Source: Oceanobacillus damuensis
GTDB lineage: Bacteria > Bacillota > Bacilli > Bacillales > Amphibacillaceae
Length of the DNA stretch: 64,000 nt
Assembly (NCBI RefSeq): GCF_001618145.1
Contig: NZ_LQNF01000009.1
Span: 1 to 64,000 of the forward strand
Direction of reading: 5' to 3'
In this document: piece by piece, positions 1-8,996 of the stretch
How the letters are laid out: the number at the start of each line of letters is the position of its first letter
How positions within the stretch are numbered: position 1 is the first letter of the stretch
Position numbers and translations under genes: made by a program
The notes under the pieces: model-generated
Databases searched by the model: none
The model's input: only the letters and a program-made list of their open reading frames with translations
Told to the model about the DNA's origin: nothing

Positions 1-298
1 CTTCCCGTAGGAGTCTCCGTGTATTTCCCCGAGCTGGTTAGAGGATTGCTTATTATTTTTTCATTTATAACAGCTAAAATAATATCTTACAACTACACCA
101 GTCCGGGATCGCTCCGGGCGGTGACTCCTGCGGGAATAGCACGTGTCCGAAGACCCCGCAGAGTGGTTTTCTCGAGGAGGCTGAGGCCGTGCCCGCGGAA
201 AGCATCCGCCCGGAGTGATCCCGGACGGCAGCAAAAGCGCGTTTTTCGGGAATAGAACTACAGTTTCTTCGCATTTATATCAACTGCGAAGTAAGCCT
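1..298 (+). repeat. Intergenic two-module repeat, copy 1 (truncated by window edge)
   Basis: The first 40 bases match the end of module A as seen at 50800-50837 (CTCCGTGTATTTCCCCGAGCTG). Module B follows, with the core from CTCCTGCGGGAAT through GAGGAGGCTGAGGCCGTG to CCCGCGGAAAGC at about 124-203. The core is enclosed by inverted arms at 101-121 and 206-226 that pair at 20 of 21 positions. The end carries a small hairpin, CTTCGCA...TGCGAAG (268-292), which recurs at the ends of the other copies. Two open frames cross this stretch but they follow the repeat and are not genes. There is no transposase, so I treat it as a structured non-coding repeat, either mobile or RNA-like. Confidence 0.8.
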
Positions 299-423
299 AA
301 CAGTTAATCCAAAGTCAACATTAGGAGGGTGTTTCGAATCCTCCTAATTTTAACAGGGCTTGTTTGTCAAATTCACTCTCAGTTGAGATATGACAAAATA
401 ATTTATAAAAAATTAAATAAAAT

Positions 424-452
424 TTCAAAAAATAGTGATTTATCGGTATAAT
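424..452 (+). promoter_or_regulatory. Probable SigA promoter of lcfA
   Basis: TTCAAA at 424-429 and a perfect TATAAT at 447-452 are separated by 17 bp. They lie 35 bp upstream of the chosen lcfA start. The -35 is weak but the -10 is consensus. Confidence 0.6.
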
Positions 453-454
453 GA

Positions 455-471
455 TTATAGTATAACTATAA
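455..471. promoter_or_regulatory. Perfect 17-bp palindrome at the lcfA promoter (operator candidate)
   Basis: TTATAGTATAACTATAA is a perfect 7-3-7 inverted repeat that starts 3 bp after the -10 box and runs into the Shine-Dalgarno sequence. This position is typical of a repressor site. It does not match the FadR consensus found at fadR, and it is spaced differently from the PerR/Fur-type 7-1-7 box. The regulator is unknown. Confidence 0.45.
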
Positions 472-486
472 GGAGGAATGCAGAAT

Positions 487-2187
487 ATGGAATTTACCCG
501 TAAATGGCATGATCACTATCCGGATGAAATCCCGCCGTCTTTGGAATACGATGAGAAACCGTTACATGCTTATCTGGTCGAAAGCGCTAAAACATACAAA
601 GAAAAGAAAGCGCTTTACTTTTTGGGGAAAGAGATGACTTACTCAGACCTGTATGCCGAATCAAAAAAGATGGCCAGCTATTTGCAGTCTCTCGGTGTAA
701 GAAAAGGGGATAAAGTAGCCATCATGCTTCCAAACTGTCCTCAGGCAGTAATCAGCTATTATGGTATTCTTATGGCCGGTGGTATTGTCGTGCAGACCAA
801 TCCTTTATATAAAGAAAGGGAATTGGAATATCAACTGAATGATTCCGATACATCTGTCATCATCTGTTTGGATATCCTGCTCCCGCGAGTAACAAATGTA
901 AAAATAAAAACCAGCCTGAAGCATACGATTGTAACCGGTATAAAAGATTATCTGCCATTCCCTAAAAACCTGATCTACCCGTTTATCCAGAAAAGAGAAT
1001 ACAACATGGTGGTTAAAGCCGAGCAAAGTGCGGATACCCATGTATGGAAGCTGCTAATGGAGAAGTCTTCCGGAGAATACCTGGAGACAGAAATTAATCC
1101 GAAAGAGGATCTCGCACTGCTTCAATACACGGGTGGTACGACTGGATATCCGAAAGGGGTCATGCTGACACATTTTAATCTTACTTCCAATGTTCAAATG
1201 TGTGAAGCGTGGTTGTACAGATCAAAAGATAGTCAGGAAGTAGTTCTAGGTGTCCTGCCATTCTTCCACGTTTACGGAATGACGACTGTTATGAACTTTT
1301 CAATTAAACAAGGTTCCAAAATGATTCTTATGCCCAAATTCAGTGCTGGTGATGTACTTAAGACGATTCACAAACAAAAACCTACCCTGTTTCCAGGTGC
1401 CCCAACCATATACGTTGGTCTTTTGAACCATCCTGATCTGAAGAAGTATGATCTGTCCTCCATTGAAGCTTGTCTCAGTGGTTCTGCCCCATTACCTCTG
1501 GAAGTACAGGAGCAATTTGAGAAGGTTACAGGCGGGAAGCTTGTTGAGGGATATGGTTTAACGGAATCTTCTCCTGTCACCCATGCAAACTTTATATGGT
1601 CAAACCGAGTGAATGGAAGTGTTGGTGTACCATGGCCGGATACAGACTCCAAAATCTTCAGGATGGATTCTGCTGGTGAAGAAGAGGAAGTTGGGGAAGT
1701 AGGAGAAATTGCTGTGAAAGGTCCTCAAATTATGCAGGGATATTGGAATAACCAGGAAGAAACGGATAATGTGCTTAGAGATGGCTGGCTGTTTACAGGG
1801 GACTTGGGTTATATGGACGAAAATGGTTACTTCTATGTAGTCGACCGGAAGAAAGACATGATCATTGCTGGAGGGTATAATATTTATCCGAGAGAAGTTG
1901 AGGAAGTTCTTTATGAACATGAAGCGATACAGGAAGCTGTTGTAGCAGGGATTCCAGATCCATACAGGGGTGAAACTGTAAAAGCATATATCGTTTTGAA
2001 AGAAGGAGCTGCAATTACGGAGGAAGAATTAGATGAATACTGCAGGAAACACCTTGCCGCATTTAAAATCCCAAGATTGTATGAATTCCGTGATGAACTT
2101 CCAAAGACAGCTGTGGGTAAAATACTCAGAAGAAAGCTGATTGATGAAGAAACAGAAAAACAGAAAGAAAACACGACGATTGTCTGA
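487..2187 (+). CDS. lcfA: Long-chain fatty acid--CoA ligase
   Basis: A 566-residue adenylate-forming enzyme that activates long-chain fatty acids to acyl-CoA for beta-oxidation. Visible signatures are the AMP-binding loop YTGGTTGYPKGV near residue 215, the GYGLTESSP motif, the TGDLGY and DRKKDMI hinge region near 435-460, and the C-terminal catalytic lysine in KTAVGKILRR. ATG at 487 is preferred because AAGGAGG (470-476) lies 10 bp upstream; the ATG at 478 would be too close. The length fits LcfA of B. subtilis (about 560 aa). It heads the lcfA-fadR-fadB-etfB-etfA group, so the whole fatty acid degradation step with its electron carrier is together. Confidence 0.93.
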   Translation: MEFTRKWHDHYPDEIPPSLEYDEKPLHAYLVESAKTYKEKKALYFLGKEMTYSDLYAESKKMASYLQSLGVRKGDKVAIMLPNCPQAVISYYGILMAGGIVVQTNPLYKERELEYQLNDSDTSVIICLDILLPRVTNVKIKTSLKHTIVTGIKDYLPFPKNLIYPFIQKREYNMVVKAEQSADTHVWKLLMEKSSGEYLETEINPKEDLALLQYTGGTTGYPKGVMLTHFNLTSNVQMCEAWLYRSKDSQEVVLGVLPFFHVYGMTTVMNFSIKQGSKMILMPKFSAGDVLKTIHKQKPTLFPGAPTIYVGLLNHPDLKKYDLSSIEACLSGSAPLPLEVQEQFEKVTGGKLVEGYGLTESSPVTHANFIWSNRVNGSVGVPWPDTDSKIFRMDSAGEEEEVGEVGEIAVKGPQIMQGYWNNQEETDNVLRDGWLFTGDLGYMDENGYFYVVDRKKDMIIAGGYNIYPREVEEVLYEHEAIQEAVVAGIPDPYRGETVKAYIVLKEGAAITEEELDEYCRKHLAAFKIPRLYEFRDELPKTAVGKILRRKLIDEETEKQKENTTIV

Positions 2188-2229
2188 GCCTCGTGCTCTT
2201 TTTCCTTCAATTTGGGGACAAGCTTTCCA

Positions 2230-2258
2230 TTGACAGAATTATCTGGTGAATGTAGAAT
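2230..2258 (+). promoter_or_regulatory. SigA promoter of fadR
   Basis: TTGACA (2230-2235), a 17-bp spacer and TAGAAT (2253-2258): nearly ideal SigA elements between lcfA and fadR. The FadR operator begins 7 bp downstream. Confidence 0.8.
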
Positions 2259-2265
2259 AAAATTA

Positions 2266-2283
2266 TGAATGATTATTCACTCA
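2266..2283. promoter_or_regulatory. FadR operator
   Basis: TGAATGATTATTCACTCA differs at only two defined positions from the known Bacillus FadR site TGAATGAATAnTCATTCA. It overlaps the expected transcription start of fadR, implying autorepression that is relieved by long-chain acyl-CoA (family knowledge). I did not see an equally good second site at lcfA. Confidence 0.82.
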
Positions 2284-2319
2284 TTTATGGAAAGATTGGA
2301 AGCAGCTAAGGAGAAAATC

Positions 2320-2907
2320 ATGAAAAATAATAAACCGAAATATAATCAAATTATTGAAGCGGCGGTTAAAGTTATCGCTGAAAACGGGTTTCATGCATCA
2401 CAGGTTTCAAAAATCGCGAAAGCTGCACGGGTGGCAGATGGTACAATCTATCTATATTTCAAGAATAAAGAAGATGTTCTTGTATCCGTGTTTGAAGAAA
2501 AAATGGGACAATTTATTGATAAAATAGCAGAAGCGATAAGTCAGAAGCAAAATGCGGAAGAAAAGCTGTACTCATTGATTGAAATGCATTTCAGACAGTT
2601 GTCGGATGATTATTATTTGGCCATTGTTACTCAGCTGGAATTAAGACAATCAAATTATACTCTTCGTCTTCAGATCAATAAAGTTTTAAAACCCTATCTA
2701 ACGGTTATTGACAGCATAATTAAGGAAGGGATGGAACAGAAGCTTTTTCGCAGTAATTTAAATATTCCACTGGTAAGACAGATGATATTTGGAACTATCG
2801 ATGAAATCGTGACCAATTGGGTAATGAAAGAACAGAAATATGATCTGATGAGTCAGGTACCAGAGGTGCATGCTTTACTTATTGGAGCACTATCGTCAAA
2901 AGGTTAA
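2320..2907 (+). CDS. fadR: TetR-family fatty acid degradation repressor FadR
   Basis: A 195-residue TetR-family regulator. The N-terminal helix-turn-helix (about residues 8-55, with VSKIAKAARVADGTIYLYF) is typical and is followed by an acyl-CoA-binding helical domain. ATG at 2320 is chosen because AAGGAG lies 8 bp upstream and the length then equals B. subtilis FadR (194 aa). An upstream in-frame ATG at 2269 would place the start inside the FadR operator. The gene sits between lcfA and fadB, and the operator in front of it supports both the identification and autoregulation. Confidence 0.93.
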   Translation: MKNNKPKYNQIIEAAVKVIAENGFHASQVSKIAKAARVADGTIYLYFKNKEDVLVSVFEEKMGQFIDKIAEAISQKQNAEEKLYSLIEMHFRQLSDDYYLAIVTQLELRQSNYTLRLQINKVLKPYLTVIDSIIKEGMEQKLFRSNLNIPLVRQMIFGTIDEIVTNWVMKEQKYDLMSQVPEVHALLIGALSSKG

Positions 2908-2952
2908 TGAATAATTACTTATCAATTATTGATAAAGGGGGATTTATGATAA

Positions 2953-3726
2953 ATGGGAAAAGTTGTCTATGAGACAGATGGGAACATAGCTTACTTAACA
3001 ATTCAAAGCCCGCCGGCCAATGCTTTATCGAGTACGCTTTTGAAGGACCTTTACGAGAAATTGGATGCGATTGAAGAGGAAAACAGCATTAAAGCAATCG
3101 TATTGAAGGGAGAAGGCAGATTTTTTTCGGCAGGTGCTGATATAAAAGAATTTACCAGCCTTCAGAAGGATTCCGATTATGAAACACTCTCGTTGAATGG
3201 ACAAAGGATATTAGACCGAATTGAAAAATCCTCAATCCCTGTCATTGCAGCAATACATGGTGCAGCTTTAGGTGGAGGACTCGAACTTGCGATGGCATGT
3301 CACATACGTATCGTGACTGAAAACGCGAAACTCGGCCTGCCGGAAATGAGCCTCGGCATAATACCTGGCTTTGCGGGAACCCAGCGGCTTCCAGGTTATG
3401 TTGGAACCGCAAAAGCCTACGAAATGATCCTTACAGGTGAACCCATAAGTGGATCCCAAGCTGCAGCTTATGGACTTGCAAACAAAGCAGTAGCTGAAGA
3501 TGCTTTAATTGCTGAAGCTGCAAAACTGGCAGAAAAAATAACCGCTAAAAGCAAGCCGGCAATCAATCATATAATGAACCTTATTCCATATGCAAAGACA
3601 GAACAATTTTCAGTCGGCGTTCGTGAAGAAGCGAAAGGTTTTCGCGACGTATTCGGTTCTGAGGATGCAAAAGAAGGTATAGCGGCTTTTCTGGAAAAAC
3701 GTAAGCCGAATTTTCAGGATAAATAG
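2953..3726 (+). CDS. fadB: Enoyl-CoA hydratase
   Basis: A 257-residue crotonase-fold protein that hydrates trans-2-enoyl-CoA in beta-oxidation. The oxyanion-hole and first catalytic glutamate region (HGAALGGGLELAMA) and the second glutamate motif (LPEMSLGIIPG followed by GTQRL) are both intact, so it should be a hydratase rather than a non-catalytic relative. An AAAGGGGGA ribosome site precedes the ATG. It follows fadR by 45 bp and precedes etfB by 26 bp, consistent with one operon. It corresponds to fadB (ysiB) of B. subtilis, not to the large bifunctional FadB of enterobacteria. Confidence 0.92.
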   Translation: MGKVVYETDGNIAYLTIQSPPANALSSTLLKDLYEKLDAIEEENSIKAIVLKGEGRFFSAGADIKEFTSLQKDSDYETLSLNGQRILDRIEKSSIPVIAAIHGAALGGGLELAMACHIRIVTENAKLGLPEMSLGIIPGFAGTQRLPGYVGTAKAYEMILTGEPISGSQAAAYGLANKAVAEDALIAEAAKLAEKITAKSKPAINHIMNLIPYAKTEQFSVGVREEAKGFRDVFGSEDAKEGIAAFLEKRKPNFQDK

Positions 3727-3752
3727 ATTATAATAGTTTAGGAGGATGCTAG

Positions 3753-4526
3753 ATGAATATTTATGTACTGTTGAAAAAGACATTTGATACGGAGGAAAAA
3801 ATATCTGTTTCAGGTGGAAGAATTGAAGATGATGGCGCAGAATTTATTATTAACCCCTATGATGAATATGCAGTGGAAGAGGCGATTAATCAGCGCGATG
3901 CACACGGTGGAGAAGTTACAGTAGTGACGGTTGGAGATGAGGACTCCGAGAAGCAATTACGAACCGCTTTGGCAATGGGTGCGGATAAAGCTGTATTGAT
4001 CAATGCCGAAGAGGATGTTGAAGAGGGGGATCAGTATACAACAGCGAAAACTCTCGAAGCTTTTTTTGAAGATAAAAATGTGGACTTAATTCTTGCCGGA
4101 AACGTAGCAATCGACGAGGCAAGTGGTCAAGTAGGTCCAAGGTTAGCTGAACTATTAGGTTTCCCATATGTTTCTACAATTACAAGCCTGAAAATTGATG
4201 GTGAAACAGTAATACTGGAAAAAGATGTAGAAGGCGATGTTGAAATCATTGAAACCAGTCTTCCCCTATTGGTTACTTGTCAACAAGGATTGAATGAGCC
4301 TCGCTATCCATCCCTTCCAGGAATAATGAAAGCTAAAAAGAAACCATTGGATGAACTGGAACTGGATGATTTGGATCTCGATGAAGATGATGTAGAGCCA
4401 AAAACAAAAACAATCGATATTTTTCTTCCACCTGAGAAAGAAGCAGGCAGAGTTCTGGAAGGAGAAATCGCAGACCAGGTAAAAGAATTGGTATCTTTGC
4501 TTAAAAACGATAAAAAAGTACTTTAA
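3753..4526 (+). CDS. etfB: Electron transfer flavoprotein beta subunit
   Basis: A 257-residue ETF beta subunit with the N-terminal nucleotide-binding fold (IYVLLKKTFDT), the central VTVGDEDSEKQLRTALAMGADKA-type region, and the CQQGLNEPRYPSLPGIMKAKKKP segment that docks acyl-CoA dehydrogenases. With EtfA it forms the AMP- and FAD-binding heterodimer that passes electrons from acyl-CoA dehydrogenases to the respiratory chain. The C-terminal third contains a strongly acidic linker (LELDDLDLDEDD). A TAGGAGGAT ribosome site precedes the ATG. It is 26 bp upstream of etfA in the same operon. Confidence 0.94.
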   Translation: MNIYVLLKKTFDTEEKISVSGGRIEDDGAEFIINPYDEYAVEEAINQRDAHGGEVTVVTVGDEDSEKQLRTALAMGADKAVLINAEEDVEEGDQYTTAKTLEAFFEDKNVDLILAGNVAIDEASGQVGPRLAELLGFPYVSTITSLKIDGETVILEKDVEGDVEIIETSLPLLVTCQQGLNEPRYPSLPGIMKAKKKPLDELELDDLDLDEDDVEPKTKTIDIFLPPEKEAGRVLEGEIADQVKELVSLLKNDKKVL

Positions 4527-4552
4527 GACTTGCTGATGAAAGGAGTAACGTT

Positions 4553-5524
4553 ATGAGTGATAAAATATTAGTTATTGGTGAAGTAAGAGAAGGGGAGTTA
4601 CGGAATGTTTCTTTTGAAGCTGTCGCTGCTGCCAAAAAAATCGGTCCCAATGGAGAGATTATTGGTGTAGTGGTAGGAGAAGGCAGCCTGAGTGGTTTGG
4701 CAGAAGAAATGATTCAATACGGGGCTGATCGGGTTACAACGGTATCTCACGAAAATCTGAAAACGTATACATCTGAAGGTTACGGACAGGCTGTAATGGC
4801 AGTCATAAATGATGAGTCACCAACAGGAATCGTGATGGGGCATACGTCCATTGGAAAGGATTTGACGCCAAAACTAGCCAGCAAATTGCAGTCCGGTTTA
4901 ATTTCGGATGCTGTGGATATTGAAACAGACGGCGATCAGACAGTGTTTGTTCGGCCAATATATTCAGGGAAAGCATTTGAGAAGAAAATTATTACAAATG
5001 GAATTACGTTCGTGACAATAAGGCCGAATAATATTTCGCCTTTAGAAAAAGATGAATCCCGCAGTGGTGAGATTAAGACAAAAGATGTAGATGTTGCAGA
5101 CATTCGAACAATTGTAAAAGAAGTTATCCGTAAAGCATCTAAAGGTGTAGACTTATCCGAAGCAAATGTCATTGTTGCTGGTGGCAGAGGTGTAAAAAGT
5201 GCTGAAGGTTTTAAACCGTTATATGAGCTTGCCGATGTTTTGGGTGGTGCCGTAGGAGCATCCCGTGGTGCATGTGACGCAGAATACTGTGACTATGCCC
5301 TGCAAATTGGTCAGACAGGGAAGGTAGTTACGCCAGACCTGTATATTGCAGTAGGTATTTCAGGTGCCATCCAGCATCTTGCGGGAATGTCCAATTCCAA
5401 AGTGATTGTTGCCATCAATAAAGATCCCGAATCGAACATTTTCAATGTGGCCGATTATGGAATTGTCGGCGACCTGTTTGAAGTAATACCACTACTTATA
5501 GAGGAAATCAAGAAAATAAAATAA
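4553..5524 (+). CDS. etfA: Electron transfer flavoprotein alpha subunit
   Basis: A 323-residue ETF alpha subunit. The C-terminal FAD-binding domain is clear: [11 protein letters not shown], then [20 protein letters not shown], the [13 protein letters not shown] signature and [10 protein letters not shown]. It binds the FAD that receives electrons during fatty acid oxidation. AAAGGAG precedes the ATG. It is the last gene of the lcfA group; about 350 bp without a gene follow. Confidence 0.95.
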   Translation: MSDKILVIGEVREGELRNVSFEAVAAAKKIGPNGEIIGVVVGEGSLSGLAEEMIQYGADRVTTVSHENLKTYTSEGYGQAVMAVINDESPTGIVMGHTSIGKDLTPKLASKLQSGLISDAVDIETDGDQTVFVRPIYSGKAFEKKIITNGITFVTIRPNNISPLEKDESRSGEIKTKDVDVADIRTIVKEVIRKASKGVDLSEANVIVAGGRGVKSAEGFKPLYELADVLGGAVGASRGACDAEYCDYALQIGQTGKVVTPDLYIAVGISGAIQHLAGMSNSKVIVAINKDPESNIFNVADYGIVGDLFEVIPLLIEEIKKIK

Positions 5525-5876
5525 CAGCATGACATGATGACCTGATACAAGAGAACAAATACTTTCCTTCCACAAGTATTGTACTTAAAAAGGATGTTCA
5601 GACAGGGAGGTAAATGCCGATTCTGTCCAGAGTCCTATAGGCCAGAGCATTTTGATACCAGCAATCATAAGGAAAAGACACCCACTGAAGTTTTGCCGAT
5701 ATAAAAAAGTGCAAGGATGTCAGCATTTCATATATGCACGTTAGCAGACACATCTTTACTGACTAATCAGATGTCCTGAGCATTTGTCATGAGCAAACTA
5801 TTAGGAAGTATATACGGACGGTGATATACTCTTACTAAGCTTCACTTAATATGGATTTTTTAGGAGGTAAAAAATA
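5525..5876. other. Gene-free stretch between etfA and trxA
   Basis: About 350 bp with no open frame of note and no clear match to the repeat family in this window. It lacks a convincing etfA terminator. A possible trxA promoter lies at its end: TATACT at 5825-5830 with only a weak -35 (TTAGGA, 5801-5806). A second, stress-type promoter is known for trxA in B. subtilis but I could not identify one here. Confidence 0.5.
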
Positions 5877-6191
5877 GTGGCTATTAAAAATGTTACTGAC
5901 CAGAACTTTACGGAAGAAACATCTAAAGGGCTTGTATTAGCGGACTTTTGGGCACCTTGGTGTGGACCTTGTAAAATGATTGCTCCAGTATTGGAAGAAA
6001 TCGACGGAGAAATGGAAGAAAAAGTTCAAATCGTGAAATTGGATGTGGACGAAAACCAGGAAACTGCAGGCAAATATGGTGTTATGAGTATCCCGACTTT
6101 ACTATTGTTCAAAGATGGTAACGTTGTTGATCAAGTTATTGGTTTCCAGCCAAAAGAAGCATTAACAGATCTAATCAACAAACACGCATAA
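5877..6191 (+). CDS. trxA: Thioredoxin
   Basis: A 104-residue thioredoxin of standard length with the redox motif WCGPC (cysteines 29 and 32) and the cis-proline in SIPTLLLF. It reduces cytoplasmic disulfides and serves ribonucleotide reductase and peroxiredoxins. The start is GTG, 8 bp after a strong TAGGAGGT. The order etfA-trxA-uvrC is the same as in B. subtilis. Confidence 0.96.
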   Translation: MAIKNVTDQNFTEETSKGLVLADFWAPWCGPCKMIAPVLEEIDGEMEEKVQIVKLDVDENQETAGKYGVMSIPTLLLFKDGNVVDQVIGFQPKEALTDLINKHA

Positions 6192-6205
6192 AACAGCCAA
6201 AATTT

Positions 6206-6233
6206 TTGTACATTCTTTCAAAAAGTGTATAAT
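6206..6233 (+). promoter_or_regulatory. Possible promoter between trxA and uvrC
   Basis: TTGTAC (6206-6211), a 16-bp spacer and a perfect TATAAT (6228-6233). It would start transcription just before the hairpin at 6248-6280, so either uvrC has a terminator-like leader or only a short transcript is made. Confidence 0.45.
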
Positions 6234-6247
6234 ATGAACAAATATGT

Positions 6248-6280
6248 AAATCCCTTGTTACTGATGTAACAAGGGATTTT
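6248..6280 (+). terminator. Hairpin, probable trxA terminator
   Basis: AAATCCCTTGTTAC pairs with GTAACAAGGGATTT around a 5-base loop, followed by a short T run. It lies 56 bp after trxA and 24 bp before uvrC. Confidence 0.75.
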
Positions 6281-6303
6281 CTAAAGAAATAAAAGGATTT
6301 GAA

Positions 6304-8088
6304 ATGACTATGAATGATAAAATAGAAGAGAAGCTGGCAATAGTGCCAGGACAGCCCGGCTGTTACTTGATGAAGGACAGGCATGGCACGATTATATATG
6401 TCGGGAAATCCAAAATGTTGCGAAATCGAGTACGTTCCTATTTCCGTGGAGCCAACGATCGAAAGACACAGCGACTGGTTCAGGAAATAAATGACTTCGA
6501 ATATTTTGTAACCTCTTCTGAAATGGAAGCACTTATTCTCGAAATGAATCTGATCAAAAAATATGATCCGAAATATAATGTCATGCTTAAGGATGACAAA
6601 AGTTACCCATACCTAAAAATTACTTCGGAAAGACATCCTCGGCTGCTGATCACACGGAAGGTTAAAAAGGATAAAGGAAAGTATTTCGGTCCTTACCCGA
6701 ATGTAATTGCTGCCAGGGAAACAAAGAAGCTGCTCGATCGTATGTATCCACTAAAAAAATGCAATAATCCGCCTGGAAGACCATGTCTGTACTACCATAT
6801 GGGCCAATGCCTGGCATGCAGCAAGCAACCTCCTGCTGTTCAGGAGTATCAGGAAATCGTACAGGAGATCACATCTTTTCTTCAAGGTGGCTATAAAGAA
6901 ATACGAAAAAACCTGACAGTCAAAATGCAGGAAGCCAGCGAACTGCTTAATTTCGAACGGGCGAAAGAGCTCCGCGATCAGATCCAGCATATAGATGCAA
7001 TCATGGAACGTCAGAAAATGACGATGAATGATTTGGTGGACAGGGATATCTTTGGTTACAGTTATGACAAAGGTTGGATGTGTGTTCAAGTTTTCTTCAT
7101 CCGTCAAGGGAAACTGATAGAAAGAGACGTCACTGTATTTCCATTCTTTGATGACCACGAAGAAACGTTTGTAAGCTTTATCGGTCGCTTCTATTTACAT
7201 GAAAATCATTTGAAGCCGAAGCAGATTCTTGTTCCGATTGGCACGGATGGCCAATTATTGCAGCATCTGCTCGAAATCAACGTTCATACCCCACTTCGGG
7301 GACGAAAAAAACAGTTGGTTGAACTGGCGACCAAAAATGCAAAAATAGCATTGAATGAAAAATTCCAATTGATTGAACGTAATGAAGAAAGAACCATCAA
7401 GGCGGTGGAGGAACTTGGCGAACGCTTAAATATCGAAGTTCCACATCGGATTGAGGCTTTTGACAATTCGAATATTCAGGGGACAGATCCTGTTTCCGCG
7501 ATGATCGTTTTCATTGATGGGAAACCAAATAAGAAAGAATATCGAAAATATAAAATCAGGGATGTAAAAGGTCCTGATGACTATGAAACGATGCGTGAAG
7601 TTATTCGCCGAAGATACTCCAGAGTGTTGAAGGAAGATCTTCCATTACCTGATCTGATAATGGTCGATGGGGGAAAAGGCCAAATGTCAGCCGCGGCGGA
7701 TGTCTTGGAAAACGAATTGGGCCTTGATATCCCGCTTGCAGGTCTGGCAAAGGATGATAAACATAAAACAAGTGAGTTGTTATATGGGGTCCCCCCAGTA
7801 ATTATACCACTGGATAGACAATCTCAGGAATTTTATCTCGTTCAGCGTATTCAGGATGAGGTCCATCGGTTTGCAATCACTTTTCACCGTCAACTGCGGG
7901 GAAAAAGCCTATTCCAGTCCGAATTGGATAAGATTCCTGGTATAGGGGAAAAAAGAAGGAAGCTGTTACTCACACATTTTAAATCCGTCACAGAGATTGC
8001 AAAAGCATCCGTACCAGATATCACGAAGCTGGGAATACCGAAGAACACAGCAGAAGACATTATCAGTCATCTAAATAATGAAAAATAG
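6304..8088 (+). CDS. uvrC: Excinuclease ABC subunit C
   Basis: A 594-residue UvrC, the dual-incision nuclease of nucleotide excision repair. Domains in order: N-terminal GIY-YIG nuclease (GCYLMKD...IIYVGKSK, residues 15-40), UvrB-binding UVR segment near 200-235 ([14 protein letters not shown]), RNase H-like C-terminal nuclease ([18 protein letters not shown] and MVDGGKGQ), and a helix-hairpin-helix at the end ([16 protein letters not shown]). The length matches the family. The ATG at 6304 is followed by a second in-frame ATG two codons later; AAAGGA upstream fits either one. Confidence 0.96.
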   Translation: MTMNDKIEEKLAIVPGQPGCYLMKDRHGTIIYVGKSKMLRNRVRSYFRGANDRKTQRLVQEINDFEYFVTSSEMEALILEMNLIKKYDPKYNVMLKDDKSYPYLKITSERHPRLLITRKVKKDKGKYFGPYPNVIAARETKKLLDRMYPLKKCNNPPGRPCLYYHMGQCLACSKQPPAVQEYQEIVQEITSFLQGGYKEIRKNLTVKMQEASELLNFERAKELRDQIQHIDAIMERQKMTMNDLVDRDIFGYSYDKGWMCVQVFFIRQGKLIERDVTVFPFFDDHEETFVSFIGRFYLHENHLKPKQILVPIGTDGQLLQHLLEINVHTPLRGRKKQLVELATKNAKIALNEKFQLIERNEERTIKAVEELGERLNIEVPHRIEAFDNSNIQGTDPVSAMIVFIDGKPNKKEYRKYKIRDVKGPDDYETMREVIRRRYSRVLKEDLPLPDLIMVDGGKGQMSAAADVLENELGLDIPLAGLAKDDKHKTSELLYGVPPVIIPLDRQSQEFYLVQRIQDEVHRFAITFHRQLRGKSLFQSELDKIPGIGEKRRKLLLTHFKSVTEIAKASVPDITKLGIPKNTAEDIISHLNNEK

Positions 8089-8090
8089 AG

Positions 8091-8130
8091 AAAGGCAGAA
8101 GCTCCCCCTTATGGAACTTCTGCCTTTTTC
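8091..8130 (+). terminator. uvrC terminator
   Basis: AAAGGCAGAAG pairs with CTTCTGCCTTT, followed by a T run, directly after the uvrC stop. It lies between convergent uvrC and yslB. Confidence 0.88.
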
Positions 8131-8236
8131 TAAAAATAAGAAAGCATATTTAACAGCAATTAATTCTTATTCATAAACAGTAACGTCCAGTACCAACGCT
8201 TTTGTTCAGTAAATTACATATCTGCATGCCGCTTGA

Positions 8237-8674
8237 TCAGTCGGTAAATACTACCGAGAATTCTATTTGATTAATGCGCTGATTTATTTCTTCCAAGCAT
8301 TCACATTCAATTCCTTCCACTGACTGGAGAGCCTCCGATAAAAAACCAGCTTCCATCCGGAATTCCGTTTCAAAAGGAGCCTTTAATCGCAACACGACAG
8401 AGTCAGACAACAAATGAAAAATCAGTTCCTTTCTCTTTCGTTTCACCAACTCAAGCCGGCCCCAACCTAACTTATCAAACAGATAATATATATCTTCCAC
8501 AGTATTGAAATCGAATTTTCTTGCCAGGTTTTTCCCCATAAAATAGAGTAGGGTGTCTTTCTCCTCTCCCATCATTTCCGGTAAGGTCACATAACGCAGG
8601 ATGTCGTAACCCGCCCCTGTGGTATTTAATTCTTCCAGATCTGATAAATCCAATGTTTGATGCTTCTTTGACAT
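8237..8674 (-). CDS. yslB: YslB-family protein of unknown function (DUF2507)
   Basis: A 145-residue soluble protein found next to uvrC and sdhC in Bacillaceae. Recognisable features are the N-terminal GAGYDILRYVTLPEMMGEE segment, the GKNLARKF motif and an alternating beta/helix C-terminus, which together match the YslB/DUF2507 family. Function is not established; the fold resembles small-ligand-binding (V4R/TRAPP-like) domains. The start at MSKK (8674) is preferred because AAAGGA then lies about 8 bp upstream; longer in-frame starts at 8683 and 8695 exist. It is on the reverse strand between uvrC and the sdh operon. Confidence 0.82.
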   Translation of the reverse strand: MSKKHQTLDLSDLEELNTTGAGYDILRYVTLPEMMGEEKDTLLYFMGKNLARKFDFNTVEDIYYLFDKLGWGRLELVKRKRKELIFHLLSDSVVLRLKAPFETEFRMEAGFLSEALQSVEGIECECLEEINQRINQIEFSVVFTD

Positions 8675-8850
8675 CCTTTTCATCCTTTCCAACAAAAAAC
8701 TGCACCCATTTCCATTCGTGCTGGAAAAACGGCTCCAATGCTATTATCATTATCTATATAAATAAGGCAATAATCAAGTGTTCTCCTGATTTAATATTAT
8801 CGGATCATCCTTTTATCTCTATTAATCTATAAAATTAGTGTCATGTTTTC

Positions 8851-8879
8851 TTGACGCTTTTACCAGTAAGAAGTACAAT
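8851..8879 (+). promoter_or_regulatory. SigA promoter of sdhCAB
   Basis: TTGACG (8851-8856), 17 bp, TACAAT (8874-8879), about 118 bp upstream of sdhC. This implies a leader of roughly 110 nt. Confidence 0.75.
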
Positions 8880-8927
8880 AAATATGTTACAAATTTGGGC
8901 TATTATAAAAAGTTACGCTATTTGGTA

Positions 8928-8941
8928 TTAAAGCGCTTTAC
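8928..8941. promoter_or_regulatory. cre-like palindrome in the sdh leader
   Basis: TTAAAGCGCTTTAC contains the perfect palindrome TAAAGCGCTTTA and the AAnCGnT core of catabolite-responsive elements, but misses three consensus positions. Its place inside the transcribed leader would suit roadblock repression by CcpA. Low confidence. Confidence 0.3.
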
Positions 8942-8996
8942 TTTTTTAATAGGCTACATATCTCAGACAATACGAATCAGACTAAGGGGGGTAAAC

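Noticed and set aside
2908-2931. Second FadR-like site before fadB (TGAATAATTACTTATCA and ATCAATTATTGAT)
   Set aside because: It matches the consensus only in the first half; too weak to call as an operator.
8475-8750. 91-codon reverse frame overlapping yslB
   Set aside because: It is a shadow of yslB in another frame; yslB has the family match.
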